NCBI GenBank assembly: GCA_030063045.1
Contig: JAQSEB010000141.1
Location: 806,001 to 870,000 of the forward strand
Reading direction: 5' to 3'
DNA: 64,000 bases
From: Pratylenchus scribneri
Lineage: Eukaryota; Nematoda; Chromadorea; Rhabditida; Pratylenchidae
Shown in pieces: positions 1-10,930 of the stretch; position 1 is the stretch's first letter; every line of letters starts with the position of its first letter. The notes beneath the pieces were generated by a model. The model saw only the letters and a program-made list of their open reading frames with translations, ran no database searches and had not been told where the DNA came from. A program made the position numbers and the translations under genes.

Positions 1-252
1 GGGGAATCCACCTTATTTTGGAGGAATTCATGTGAAATTGTTTATTCACAAAATATGCACTCAAAAAAGCGTTCCACATAGAAAACCGGGGGAAAGCCAT
101 GAGAAACCGGTTCATACGAAAAATTGTTTATCACATTTGGGAATGCCCAAATAAACTCGGCAAAGGATAGTCCAAATATTTTTCTTTACAAATTTTGCAA
201 AAATAAAAACTTTGGACCCAATCAGAGGGTAAACCCCCTCAAATTGGTGCCA

Positions 253-259
253 TATAAAA
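253..259 (+). promoter_or_regulatory. TATA box of secreted repeat-protein gene, copy 1
   Basis: TATAAAA lies in the context CATATAAAAGGG, about 75 bp before the ATG at 332, which is a plausible distance for a core promoter with a short 5' leader. An AATAAA at 803-808 follows the stop and would serve as the poly(A) signal. Confidence 0.55.
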
Positions 260-331
260 GGGCATGGGTCCTTGTATTCGGATCATCAAAATCAAATAAA
301 AATTCTAATTATTCAATAAAATAAATCAAAA

Positions 332-763
332 ATGCGATTCCTCATCCCAATCTTCTTGTTGGCCGCTCTCCTTTTGATTGCCGAGGCAAACCAAAATCGA
401 CAAAACCAGCAGGCCGCCGGCACACAACATGGACAAAACCAAGGCCGCCGAACTGTCCGAAGCACTGGACAACAAACACCCAGCCAACAATCGGCAAATC
501 AACAGGGAACTGGACAAGGCGGTCAGAGCCGTGTGGAACGTAACACTAATCAAGGAGGTCAAGGAGGAAATCAGCAGAGTGCCACAGGCCATCAAGGCCA
601 AGGAGGACAAAGCCGTATGGAACGTAACACCAATCAAGGAGGTCAAGGAGGAAATCAGCAAAGCGCAACCGGACAGCAAGGAACTGGACAGGGCGGACAA
701 AGCCGTGTTGAACGAAACACCAACCAACAACGTCCACAACAATCTGCTAATCCTATGGCCTAA
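332..763 (+). CDS. Secreted Gln/Gly/Asn-rich repeat protein, copy 1
   Basis: A single-exon gene of 143 codons. Residues 1-19 form a clear signal peptide (MRFLIPIFLLAALLLIAEA), and the mature part starts NQNRQNQQ. The rest is low-complexity and extremely rich in Q, G, N, S, T and R. It contains about three imperfect 28-residue repeats built on QQSA...GQGGQSR.ERNTNQGGQGGN and ends in QQSANPMA. There are no cysteines, no membrane segment after the signal and no domain I recognise. The start follows a TATA box by 75 bp. The product is likely exported as a disordered, hydrophilic protein. In plant-parasitic nematodes such genes are often gland or cuticle products, but that role is only inference here. 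An identical copy lies at 6556-6987. Confidence 0.75.
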   Translation: MRFLIPIFLLAALLLIAEANQNRQNQQAAGTQHGQNQGRRTVRSTGQQTPSQQSANQQGTGQGGQSRVERNTNQGGQGGNQQSATGHQGQGGQSRMERNTNQGGQGGNQQSATGQQGTGQGGQSRVERNTNQQRPQQSANPMA

Positions 764-1008
764 ATGCTGACCCTATATTAATATCCAAAATCAGCAGAAT
801 TGAATAAAATGATGCAAAACAATGAATTGAAAAGAATAAATTTTGTGACTGATTCTGATTTCAACAATTTCATCAGGATTTTATCATAAAAATTAAAATT
901 TACTTGAATAAATTTCAGATTATCATTGAACATATTTTTCCTTTTATTAGTAATGAATTTTTGGTCATTCCAAAATATTTTATTTGCTTTAACTCAATGT
1001 TTTTTAAA

Positions 1009-1211
1009 TCAATCAAGCCCTCCCATTGTTTTCCATTCTTTGCCAATTTCACGTTTCATCCGATGCAACATTGCTTTGGGATTATTGCTTGAATGTTAAA
1101 ATATTTGGCTCAAATTTATTCAAATTTATTCAAACTTTTTCTTGGCCTTTTCATCCTTTGAACCAATTATTCCTTGCTTATTAGCACGTTCTTCCGAAGA
1201 TGCAGACCATC
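1009..1211 (-). pseudogene. Possible 3' exons of an unknown gene, copy 1
   Basis: Two short minus-strand stretches read like coding sequence. An exon from about 1211 to 1136 follows a CCCAG acceptor (WSASSEERANKQGIIG...). An exon from about 1087 to 1009 (NNPKAMLHRMKREIGKEWK...) ends in TGA. They join across a 48-bp GT..AG intron in a consistent frame. Any 5' exons would lie to the right, where the two copies of the block differ, so at least one copy should be truncated. The plus strand is also open here (SSEDADHPGTPDSHKETIKR), so the coding strand is unresolved. Confidence 0.3.
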
Positions 1212-1282
1212 CTGGGACACCGGATTCACATAAAGAAACAATTAAAAGAAAAAGGAGGAAAAAATAAAGGATCTAATGGGAA

Positions 1283-1414
1283 ATGGGAATTAAGGAATTA
1301 GAAAAACCAAATTTATGTTGGCTACGGTACATAATAAATGGAGGAGAGGAGGATGGTGATTATGGCTTCAGGCAAAAATTGACGATGCTCCAATGGGATT
1401 TGGCTGATATTTAG
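1283..1414 (+). CDS. Small ORF, 43 aa, unknown
   Basis: ATG at 1283 opens 43 codons starting MGIKELEKPN and ending QWDLADI before TAG. The residue composition (E, D, K, W, R, L) looks like protein rather than AT-rich noise. There is no signal peptide and no known domain. It begins 21 bp after the end of the duplicated block, so it may be a fragment of a gene that the block invaded. It may also be chance. Confidence 0.3.
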   Translation: MGIKELEKPNLCWLRYIINGGEEDGDYGFRQKLTMLQWDLADI

Positions 1415-2538
1415 TCCGGAACAATTATAAAGTCGTTCATATTCGGCATGCCGGAATAGGAAAAGTTCCATTTTGATTTATAATATTAAAAACATTAAAA
1501 ATTAACCAATTTTAAATGAATTAAAATTCCCAGGAGAATATTCGCATTTCGTGACCATTTCATGATTTTATAGCAGAATTAAAATTTGTATTATTTCATA
1601 TTTACTTCTTAAATGTTAGGCCTATATCGAGGATTCATGTTCGTGCATCAATTCTGATAATTAAAATTGTTCATATGAAAAAGTGCAAAACAATTTTGGT
1701 TGTCTATACTTTTTACGATAGAATTTAATATTTTTTTTTATGAATTATGATTAATAAATAATCTACATAAATTTTGGGAAATCTAATTTGATACCGAAAA
1801 TTTTAAGCATAAATTAATCATTTTAGTGGATTTTGGCAAATTTTATATGACAATACTTTACAATTAGATAATTAATTATTTTTTATAAAAGAGAAAATTG
1901 GGGTTATTTCAATCTCCTTGGAAGTTTTTTTCTTTGAATAAATTTATTTTTCATCTGCTCATTTTATTGGCAAATTAATTAAATTTTAATAACTCAAGAA
2001 AGAATTATTTAATATTTTCTTTGCAACTTATATAAATTTTAGATTAAAACACTGAATATTTGTGTTTATATTGAAATGTCGAAAAATATCAAAGTTTCCG
2101 ACAATAATAAATTTGCCAATAACAAATTTATTTTTCATGTGCCCTATTAAATTAATTGTATTATAATCACATTTTCTGTAATTAAATTTTATACAAGGCA
2201 AATATTCATGATAGTAAAATAAATTTGCATTAAAATTTACAAAGCAAAAGAATTTTTTACTATTAAAATGAAATTTTGAAAGAAGGAATGATTTTTGTGA
2301 TTGGGCAAAGGCAAAAATATTATAATGGCTTCTTCACTTTATTTTGGCATTTTTAATATTCTCATTGGAAATTATGAAATATCTCATTCTTTTGTACATT
2401 TTTCATATTCCATCCAATTACCAATTTCCATTCAAGTCTCTTCCTCGTCATATTCAATTTTCTGTTGGAAAAATTTAATTTTAAAATCCATCGATTTAAT
2501 AGAAATTAATATTTAAATTAATATAATAAATTTTAACC
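1415..2538. other. AT-rich intergenic DNA
   Basis: Runs of A/T with scattered stops in all frames. The open frame at 2301-2516 has no protein-like composition. I see no gene or repeat family here. Confidence 0.6.
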
Positions 2539-5301
2539 CTATTTGGCACCAACCATTAATTCTGCCTCAACATGATTTTCGACCGAATATTTTTGGAATT
2601 TAATTGCAGAGAATAATGAATTTTGCTCAAATTTTTCGAATTTCCTCTCAAATTCTGTTTTGTTGACGATTCCAATTTTCAAGATGGGAATTTGTTTTTC
2701 GAATGGACCAATTCGATGGGCAAATGCCTCTTCCAGCATTGGACTCAATGAAAACTCCGAAATTGTGAAACAATTCAAACATTTGAGGGACTAAAATATT
2801 TTAATGATAAAATTGAAATAATGGAAGGAATGAACCTTGAAATTTTTGACCATTAAAAGGAATAATTCAAAGGGTACATCGATCATCAAATTGAGGAACT
2901 TTAAAAATATTTTAATAATTTTTTCATTCAAATTTGCCCATGAAAAGGCATAAAATTCCCTACCTCCAACTTTTCATGTCCATTTTGGGCCAATTGCAAT
3001 CCACATTTCAGCCTCCATTTATGGCTGAATTCTGCCACCTCACGAACATCCAATGCCCTCAATTTTGGCATTTTTTTCACAAAATGACCAAGTGATCGAT
3101 AGGTGGAACGGCCAACGCCACGTGGCAATTGGCCAAGGCTTAAATGTTCCAAATCTGGGCAATTTCGACGAAGCAATGAAATAAGCTGAAAATGGAAAAG
3201 AATAAAATGGAATTTGATAATAATGAAAACTTCAAAGTCAAAGAATCCACATGAAAGACCATGCAATGGGCGGAATGCTTCTGGATGGTGAATTATGCAC
3301 ATTTTGAGCATTGGCACATCAATGTCAATTTGAAGGAAACGCAAACTTAAAATGGAACAATGAATTTAAAAGAATTTCATTTTTTGTCCACTTTCTCAAT
3401 AAAATCAATGATTCGGCCACTTCAGCCGTTTCGAATTCCGTTCTGAGGAATGGACCAGTGGTCAACACTTGCAAATGTTGGCCACAATCACGAACGGCCA
3501 ATTCCAATAAATGAGGGAGAAGAAGGCCACATTCAGATGCCCGTAACATTTTCAGACGATTCGGGACTCGAGTGACCGACAAACGAAGTTCGAATTCTCT
3601 CTTAAATGTAGGAAATAGAACAATATATTATTTGAATGAACTCTAGTAGCAGCTGATTCCTTTTTAATGGCACAAGCAAATGACAATTCTAGGGCATTGA
3701 GACGTTGGCAGCCATGAAGTATGGAGGGCAAACCCTCGAAATTATCATTTGTCTGCGGAATAAATTAATATTTTAAATGTAAAATTAACAATCCCATCTT
3801 TCTCAATTAAATTTACATCTAGTATTAAATTTTTGAAATTTTTATATTTGGAATTTAACCAACATATAACCACTATTTTATAAAAAGGAACAATTTGATT
3901 TGAAAATAATGAAAAATTTCCTCTTTATTTCAAAAATAGAAAAGCAAACCAAATCTAAATTGGCATGCAATAAATTTGGCACCAATTCTGGGATGGCATC
4001 GATGTCCCTGGCCTTCGTGCCATTCCCAATCCGAATTTTCTCCAACATTGGCATATGCCGAACAATTTCACGTATTGGCAAATTTATTCGATCCAATGTT
4101 TGTCCGAAAAGAAGGGAACGAATTTGTGGGCCAAATCGGTTGGAAAGTGCACGGAACTGAATGGGACATAAAAGAATGACTACATTCCCATATTTGCCTC
4201 AATTTCCTCCAAAATGTGGGCATTTAGCCGATGCAATTTTGGCCAAAAGAATGTATTCACAATGGATCGCCAATTTGCAGAGACAAATTCAATGCGCAAG
4301 AATTGAGGCGGTTGAAGAAAAGAAAAAATTTCAACCTGATTTGAAAATATTTGATGTATTTTTGCTAAGTAAAATTGGTTTATACGGTCCAGCTCAAAAT
4401 CATTAATGATATACTGTTCGAGATGCGTCTTGATGTACAGATTACGAATCCCTCATTGGTTTCATTTAAAACTCAAAAAAAAGATAGCCATTTTAATCTC
4501 GCTGAAATGTTTTGGGAATTGCGGAGATAATGCAAGAGTGGATTCCGGCGGAGTGGTGAAGGCGGAGCACAGTAAGAGTCCACTCTGAAATGCCCACTAG
4601 CAGCTCTATAAGAATATTTTGCGCAACTGTATCTTTTTTATATTCGAGTTTTATGCAAAAGCAATGACAGATTCGTATTCTGCTCATCAAGACACGTTGA
4701 TTGAGAATTGAGATATAATGTTGCTGAATAAAAAATTTTTTTCAGCCCAAAGCGGAGAGCCATCATTTTTGCTATTTTCAAAGGGCCATAACCTGGCCAA
4801 AAGTGTTTGATGCACCAAAATTTTTGCAAATTCATATTCTGCTCGTCGAACTCTATCAGAATGTATATCAATAATATGATTTAAAAAGACTGGACCGAAT
4901 AAACCATTTTTCCAATTTTTAATGGAATTTTGCCATACTTTAAATTACATATTATTATTTATTAATCTCCATAATTTTGATCATAATTTATCAGTTTTGA
5001 AGTAAAAGCAAACCCAAAGTTCGTTGGGCAAAAATATGCAATGCAAAGTTTGGTCCATTCTCTCTCCAAATGGTTGAATCAAACTTCCATCAGCAATTTG
5101 GGCCTCTTCCCACGCAAAATTGCCTCTTTCAAATTGGCCAAACCATTTTCGGGCTTCTTTCATCGAAATTGCTTCGCTTCCTTCCGTTTGCCGAATTCTA
5201 TCGACGGCCATGGCCAATGGCATTTTTAAATGCCAATAATGACGAAGAATGCCGAAAACTATTAATTTATGCGAGCCATTCACAGAGGTGGCCGAACTCA
5301 T
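2539..5301 (-). CDS. HTH (mariner-type) - F-box - LRR-like protein
   Basis: A multi-exon gene. The first exon (5301 to about 4985) starts MSSATSVNGSHKLIVFGILR. It contains ISMKEARKWFGQFERGNF, the recognition-helix pattern of the mariner/Mos1 transposase N-terminal HTH (HTH_48-like), and then ends with FLPNELW, the start of an F-box. The F-box continues after the intron near 4390-4210 (RIEFVSANWRSIVNTFFWPKL). Later exons near 4190-3950, 3760-3660, 3582-3400, 3344-3190, 3187-2960 and 2778-2539 are Leu-rich (for example CPDLEHLSLGQL and MPKLRALDVREV), spaced like degenerate LRRs. It probably acts as a substrate-recruiting subunit of an SCF ubiquitin ligase. F-box proteins with a Mos1-type HTH are, as I recall, known in nematode FBXA families. 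Exon joins between 4200 and 3200 are approximate. The first intron holds a repeat element. Confidence 0.6.
4390..4720. mobile_element. Degenerate repeat element inside the F-box gene intron
   Basis: Reverse-complemented, this stretch matches the inside of the element at 33789-34171 in the same order: a ...TGATGAG....GAATCTG... segment, ATAAAACTC.A.ATAA, GGGCATTTCAGAGTGGACTC, TGTGCTCCGCCT, then the TCCACTCTT.CAT and TCCGCA.TTCC blocks. It is more diverged and its ends are not clear. It most likely represents an older copy of the same non-autonomous family, inserted in the opposite orientation. Confidence 0.55.
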
Positions 5302-5850
5302 TTTCTACAAATCTAAATGGAATTAACGAATCAAAATTTTGTTGACGTACTCTAATTTTAATGGGATTATTTTATTATTATTCTGGAAAACGAGTTTTCT
5401 TTCTTTGTTAGATAATATAATAATTTTTGAAATCTAATAAATGGAAAACAATATACTTATTTCATTAATCATTCATTAATTACTAGTAAATGGTTAATTT
5501 ATTAGAATTTTATTTTTGAAATTCTAACAAAATACAATACTGAGAAACTCATTAGTATAAGATTCATGAAAAAAATTGAAAGCATCAACTCCAACAATCA
5601 TCACAAATAATGTTTTTTTGCCAAATTTACAATTTAAATTTATATACATTTGGGTAACTTTTCATTTTATTTATAGCTTTCACTAAATAAGACTCATAAA
5701 CTCTTCAAAAGATATATTTATAATATGAATGTGAAAAAAAAGATTGTAAAATTTTTATCGTAAGAAAAATGTAGCAAAATTAGGGCTAAAATTTAGCTAT
5801 AAGAAAAAATTTTTAGGGATTTATTTATTTACACCAAATTTATTGAATTT

Positions 5851-5955
5851 ATAATTTTGGCACTCCATAGAAAATGCCATTTTGTTCGATTTTCCAACCT
5901 ATATTGTTGTTGCCCGAGGCCCTCTCATCATCCTTTTCCCTTCCATCCTCTTCCT
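5851..5955 (-). CDS. Orphan terminal exon of an unknown minus-strand gene
   Basis: After a good acceptor (GACTTTAG) the minus strand reads EEDGREKDDERASGNNNIGW and ends ...IFYGVPKL followed by TAA, with convincing protein composition. Upstream exons would have to lie right of 5956. The only candidate there (about 6096-6020, LIIFEIVVAFINKYFLRK...) does not join in the same frame through its GTAAAA donor. The rest of the gene may have been removed when the block at 6225 was inserted or copied. Partial and uncertain. Confidence 0.35.
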
Positions 5956-6476
5956 AAAGTCAATTAGTACCGTATTTACTTATTAAAAATTGAATAAACT
6001 TTTTTCTGTTATTGAATTATTTTACATTTCATTTCTCCAAATTTTGCGCAAAAAATATTTGTTTATGAACGCAACAACAATCTCAAAAATAATCAGCTGA
6101 CCATTTCAAAAATAAAAAATAAGAAAGATCCATTCCCAATGATCGAATTATCAATCACTAATTCCGCCCACGGAAAATTTAATGAATTTAGAGAGAGAAT
6201 TCCCCTATTGGCCATAGGGAAACCGGGGAATCCACCTTATTTTGGAGGAATTCATGTGAAATTGTTTATTCACAAAATATGCACTCAAAAAAGCGTTCCA
6301 CATAGAAAACCGGGGGAAAGCCATGAGAAACCGGTTCATACGAAAAATTGTTTATCACATTTGGGAATGCCCAAATAAACTCGGCAAAGGATAGTCCAAA
6401 TATTTTTCTTTACAAATTTTGCAAAAATAAAAACTTTGGACCCAATCAGAGGGTAAACCCCCTCAAATTGGTGCCA

Positions 6477-6483
6477 TATAAAA
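6477..6483 (+). promoter_or_regulatory. TATA box of secreted repeat-protein gene, copy 2
   Basis: TATAAAA at the same distance (about 75 bp) before the ATG at 6556 as in copy 1. The poly(A) signal AATAAA is at 7027-7032. Both copies carry intact control signals, so both could be expressed. Confidence 0.55.
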
Positions 6484-6555
6484 GGGCATGGGTCCTTGTA
6501 TTCGGATCATCAAAATCAAATAAAAATTCTAATTATTCAATAAAATAAATCAAAA

Positions 6556-6987
6556 ATGCGATTCCTCATCCCAATCTTCTTGTTGGCCGCTCTCCTTTTG
6601 ATTGCCGAGGCAAACCAAAATCGACAAAACCAGCAGGCCGCCGGCACACAACATGGACAAAACCAAGGCCGCCGAACTGTCCGAAGCACTGGACAACAAA
6701 CACCCAGCCAACAATCGGCAAATCAACAGGGAACTGGACAAGGCGGTCAGAGCCGTGTGGAACGTAACACTAATCAAGGAGGTCAAGGAGGAAATCAGCA
6801 GAGTGCCACAGGCCATCAAGGCCAAGGAGGACAAAGCCGTATGGAACGTAACACCAATCAAGGAGGTCAAGGAGGAAATCAGCAAAGCGCAACCGGACAG
6901 CAAGGAACTGGACAGGGCGGACAAAGCCGTGTTGAACGAAACACCAACCAACAACGTCCACAACAATCTGCTAATCCTATGGCCTAA
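6556..6987 (+). CDS. Secreted Gln/Gly/Asn-rich repeat protein, copy 2
   Basis: Identical in all 143 residues to the gene at 332-763: the same signal peptide, the same three degenerate 28-residue repeats and the same promoter and 3' flank. No silent changes are visible. Because the coding part is itself a tandem repeat with few stop-forming codons, long frames are open in other phases (6602-6994 plus, 6550-6966 minus). These are best seen as by-products of composition. The second copy raises gene dosage if it is real rather than an assembly duplicate. Confidence 0.75.
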   Translation: MRFLIPIFLLAALLLIAEANQNRQNQQAAGTQHGQNQGRRTVRSTGQQTPSQQSANQQGTGQGGQSRVERNTNQGGQGGNQQSATGHQGQGGQSRMERNTNQGGQGGNQQSATGQQGTGQGGQSRVERNTNQQRPQQSANPMA

Positions 6988-7232
6988 ATGCTGACCCTAT
7001 ATTAATATCCAAAATCAGCAGAATTGAATAAAATGATGCAAAACAATGAATTGAAAAGAATAAATTTTGTGACTGATTCTGATTTCAACAATTTCATCAG
7101 GATTTTATCATAAAAATTAAAATTTACTTGAATAAATTTCAGATTATCATTGAACATATTTTTCCTTTTATTAGTAATGAATTTTTGGTCATTCCAAAAT
7201 ATTTTATTTGCTTTAACTCAATGTTTTTTAAA

Positions 7233-7435
7233 TCAATCAAGCCCTCCCATTGTTTTCCATTCTTTGCCAATTTCACGTTTCATCCGATGCAACATTGCTT
7301 TGGGATTATTGCTTGAATGTTAAAATATTTGGCTCAAATTTATTCAAATTTATTCAAACTTTTTCTTGGCCTTTTCATCCTTTGAACCAATTATTCCTTG
7401 CTTATTAGCACGTTCTTCCGAAGATGCAGACCATC
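7233..7435 (-). CDS. Possible 3' exons of an unknown gene, copy 2
   Basis: This is the second copy of the pair at 1009-1211: exon 7435-7360 after CCCAG, intron 7359-7312, exon 7311-7233 ending in TGA. The product would end in a basic, lysine-rich tail. On the opposite strand a frame runs from about 7411 through the duplication breakpoint to 7638 (HKETIKRKRRKMDKNGR...FSSTIDSLNI), also protein-like and possibly preceded by a CTTATTAG acceptor. Only one strand is likely to be coding and transcript data would settle it. Confidence 0.3.
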
Positions 7436-7905
7436 CTGGGACACCGGATTCACATAAAGAAACAATTAAAAGAAAAAGGAGGAAAATGGACAAAAATGGA
7501 CGCATTTTACGATTTAATAAATTTGAGAAATTTGTGATAATTAATCATTTATTTATTGCGAGAAATGATTTTGGTCGTTTATTAAAAGAAATTGATTACA
7601 CAATTTTCTCATCGACAATTGATTCGTTGAACATTTAATTTTAAATGAAAATTATCAAAAAAAGAACGTAGAAAACAAAATTTATCGAAATAGTGAAATA
7701 TAGAACCTCTTTATAATTATCATAATTAAATTAATTCACTTGGTTTATCCATAAACAAAATTTGCGATCATTAAAATAAAATAAATCCCTCAAAAATTTA
7801 CACATTTGTATGGTGACCTAATAGCAGTGTCGCGTAAAATTGGCTAATAAATAGAATAAATTATTATATACACTTGTCATTAAATTATCTATAAATAAAT
7901 TAAAT

Positions 7906-10900
7906 TCATTCCTCTTTATATTTTCCATTTAAAAGGAATTTGCATGCAAATTTAGAAAATAGTGGTGGCAAAATATTTTGAAGAATTAATCTAGCAATAA
8001 ATGTAATAATTCCAAGCAAAAATGTCATCGCCAAAACTCCAAACAAAATTAAATCCAAATTATAAAGTGCAATTGTGGACATTTGCTGGGAATGAGGCAA
8101 CAATTCCGGCAAATGGCCTCCATTTTCTTCCAAAAATCGAATACTCTTTTGGAGGCGTTCTTCCGCAGAAAATGGCTAAATTTTTGTGAATAATTAAAAT
8201 AAATGAATTTGTGATATTACTTTTGTTGCCATCAACCTTTGAATGCGTTTGGCACTGATTTTGAAGCTAAAATATTTGAAATAGACAAAAAAAAATAATA
8301 TTTTTTTTGATTACCTTTCTTCGACTAACACTTTGGCAATTGCCTCCCGAAATTCTTTGCTTCCTTCCATTAATTTCATTTTGTCAAATGCCAATGCCCA
8401 TCCATTTCTCTCGGCCACACGAGCATTCCGAAATTGGTCAGCGAAAAAACCCATTGCAATAAGCGGAACCCCGGCATGTGCCGTTTCCATCAAACTGTTA
8501 TAACCACCATGGCTTATGAAAAGGCGAAGGCGGGGATGGTCTGACATGAAAAGAATTTATTTTCTTTTAACATTTTAATTAATTCTCATTTATTTATCAT
8601 AATTTATTTTATTTTTGGTTATTTCAATTTTGATTGGAATTGTGAATTCCCCTTTTAGGATATTCAATTTTACTCACTTACTTAATAATTCATTTTGAGG
8701 CAGCCATTTTGTCAAAAATACATTTTCGTCCATTTTGTTGGCCAATTCTGCACTAATCTGAATCAAATATATTTCAGATTATTATCCCTTTTTATTTTAC
8801 ATTATCCTCTCCTTCGTCTCGGACAATGAAATGATAATCTGGAAAATGTGAAAATGCCTCGAAAATATTACGTCGGAAATTGTCAGGCAAATCAGTGCTT
8901 CGAATAATGGAACCAAAAGAGAAGAGAATTACACCCTTTTTGCCTTTGGACATTTCCGATTGAAAAGTCTCCTAAAAATATAAAAAAATTGCGAAAAAAG
9001 GAAATGATTGAATTATTTATAAACACATGCTAATTGTAAGCTCTTTTATCTAACAAATATTTCTTTGTGTTAGATTAGCTTAAATTTTCTACCTTTAATG
9101 ATGTTGCTTTATTGTCAATTGCATTTTTCCCTTGTTTTTCAATGCCAAGTCCGCCGATGTAAACAATGTTCGAAAATATTGGCCTTGGGAAATCCACAAA
9201 TTCGTTGGCATTCACAAAAATAAAAGGACTTCGTTTGACAATGTCAACCAAATTGGGAAAATCATCGCTGAAAGATAGAATGGATTAAGTGGGAGGGATA
9301 CTGTCAAAATAAAATTGTGCATGTGTTCCAAAAAAAAAGCAAAAAAGAGAAATGGTTAAAATAAAAGGGGAATTATTTAATTTGATTTAATGAGGGAAGG
9401 AATTGAAAGTTTTCCGGAACAATTTTGTCAAGTTTTATCATTCCAAATTTAAACAAATTCCTCTCTTATTTTATTCATTCTTTTTTTTTTTTTGCATTTT
9501 TTACATTTTCGGCAAAAATAATAAAAATACCCAAAATGTTTTCGGAAAATATTTGTCAACGGTGCAATTGACTTTTCGCCTCCGACAATGCCAGCCAACA
9601 TTTGCTTAAAGAAATTTTTGGCTCGTTCCATTGTGGACATTTTATCGGAACTGTCCGATTCGACGGTTGGCACCCAACTTGAAGGTGAGGGAAGCCCGAA
9701 AATTGAAGCAATATTTTCCTGAATTGGGCAGCTGGAAAAGTTCACAATCACATCAAAATATTTGATAATGACATAATTTTACCTGCTAAGTAGAATATAA
9801 GTGGGAATTTGGAGTAAATTGGCCAATCCAGCACTACAAAAGTCGAATTGTTCCCCAATGATTAGGTCAAATTTTTGGGCTTTCAACAATTCCAATTGGT
9901 CCATTTTGGTGGTCAGTAATCCTAAATATACATTTCTATTTTGAATTATTTTCATTAAATTACTTTCGCATGCTTCCGGAAACGAATTCATAAATTTGGA
10001 AAAGAAGAAAAATTTTCGGATGGAATTAATCATTGTTAGCCGTTCAAATGACATTTTAACGACCATTTTGTGTAAATTCACTTCCTCGCCGTCCACATTG
10101 AATCGAAGGAATTTTCCTGGAATTCTCCAAACTTTGGCCACTTTTGATGCATTCAACGCATTCAATGGGACAACATATTCAACTTCAAGCAGTGTCTGAC
10201 AATGATAAATGTTTAAATTGAATATATTTATTTATAATAAAAGATGGAGAATTTTCAGCTCTATTAAATCATATCAAATAGCAAATATCATTAAAATCGG
10301 TTGGGATTGAAGGGAGTTATTATGATGCACAAAGTTTCTGGGCTATAATTGGCTGGAGCCTCCTCAAGTGAAAAGAGTAAGGCACAAAAAGGAGATTTTG
10401 ATGATTCCGATTGTAAAAAAGGAAATCATTCTCTGCTACCGTATTTTCTCTCTTTCTTCTAATTAACAAGTGAGCATTTTAACGTGCCCTCAAAGCAATT
10501 TCATCATCCAACGAATGATTTTTTGAAACATCAATAAATGTTCATTATTCATTTGTTTTTTTAATGTTTATAACCCATCATCAATGAATGGACTGATTTT
10601 AGCGATCTATCCGTAAATAAATATGGTTTAAAATATTTGTATCAATTTAAATATTTATTTGTCGAATGCTTTTCCCCTAAATTTATTAATAATTAGTATT
10701 ATTCTTTTGAAAATCCTCATTTTCTAGTAATTCATTTCCTTTTAAAACCAATAGAAAATAAAACTGACCACATCATGCCCATCCATGGCTAAAGCATCGG
10801 CCGCACGTGCATTCGAAATCAAATGGCTTCGGCTCACCGCAGGACTGGACACCAAAATTTTCATTGCATCCAAATTGGCAAGGAAAATTAGAAAATAGAG

Positions 10901-10930
10901 GAGGAAAATTATTCGAAAGAAATTGGCCAT
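7906..10930 (-). CDS. UDP-glycosyltransferase (UGT), complete
   Basis: Nine exons encode a type I membrane UGT, which transfers sugar from a UDP-sugar to small lipophilic substrates in the ER lumen. I chose the start at 10930 ([20 protein letters not shown]) because it gives a signal peptide; a longer in-frame start at 11032 exists. The N-terminal part has SRSHL with the likely catalytic His. Exons near 10197-9783, 9730-9535, 9268-9100, 8972-8815 and 8760 follow. The C-terminal half has KWLPQNELL and the UGT signature [20 protein letters not shown] with the DQF motif (about 8540-8317). The last exon (to 7906) has one membrane helix ([20 protein letters not shown]) and a short lysine-rich tail (NGKYKEE), as the family requires. 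In nematodes UGTs serve phase II detoxification. No break is seen. Confidence 0.88.

Larger units (their letters stand above)
1..1262. repeat. Large duplicated block, copy 1 (open to the left)
   Basis: Position 1 matches 6225, and wherever I compared them the two stretches match base for base up to 1262/7486. There copy 1 runs into a new sequence while copy 2 continues with ATGGACAAAAATGG. The offset is a constant 6224 bp. The block holds the promoter, coding region and poly(A) signal of the secreted Gln/Gly-rich protein, plus small protein-like stretches at 1009-1211. The left end lies outside the window. Such identity in non-coding DNA means a very recent duplication, gene conversion or an assembly artefact. 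Confidence 0.95.
6225..7486. repeat. Large duplicated block, copy 2
   Basis: This is the second copy of the block at 1-1262, in the same orientation. To its left lies unrelated AT-rich DNA. To its right the open frame crossing the breakpoint continues, whereas in copy 1 the same frame stops at once. This suggests the right edge of copy 2 is the ancestral junction and that copy 1 was cut there, although the reverse cannot be excluded. Confidence 0.95.

Noticed and set aside
378..770. 130-codon frame overlapping the secreted repeat protein
   Set aside because: It has no signal peptide and follows from the repeat structure; the overlapping signal-bearing frame explains the locus better.
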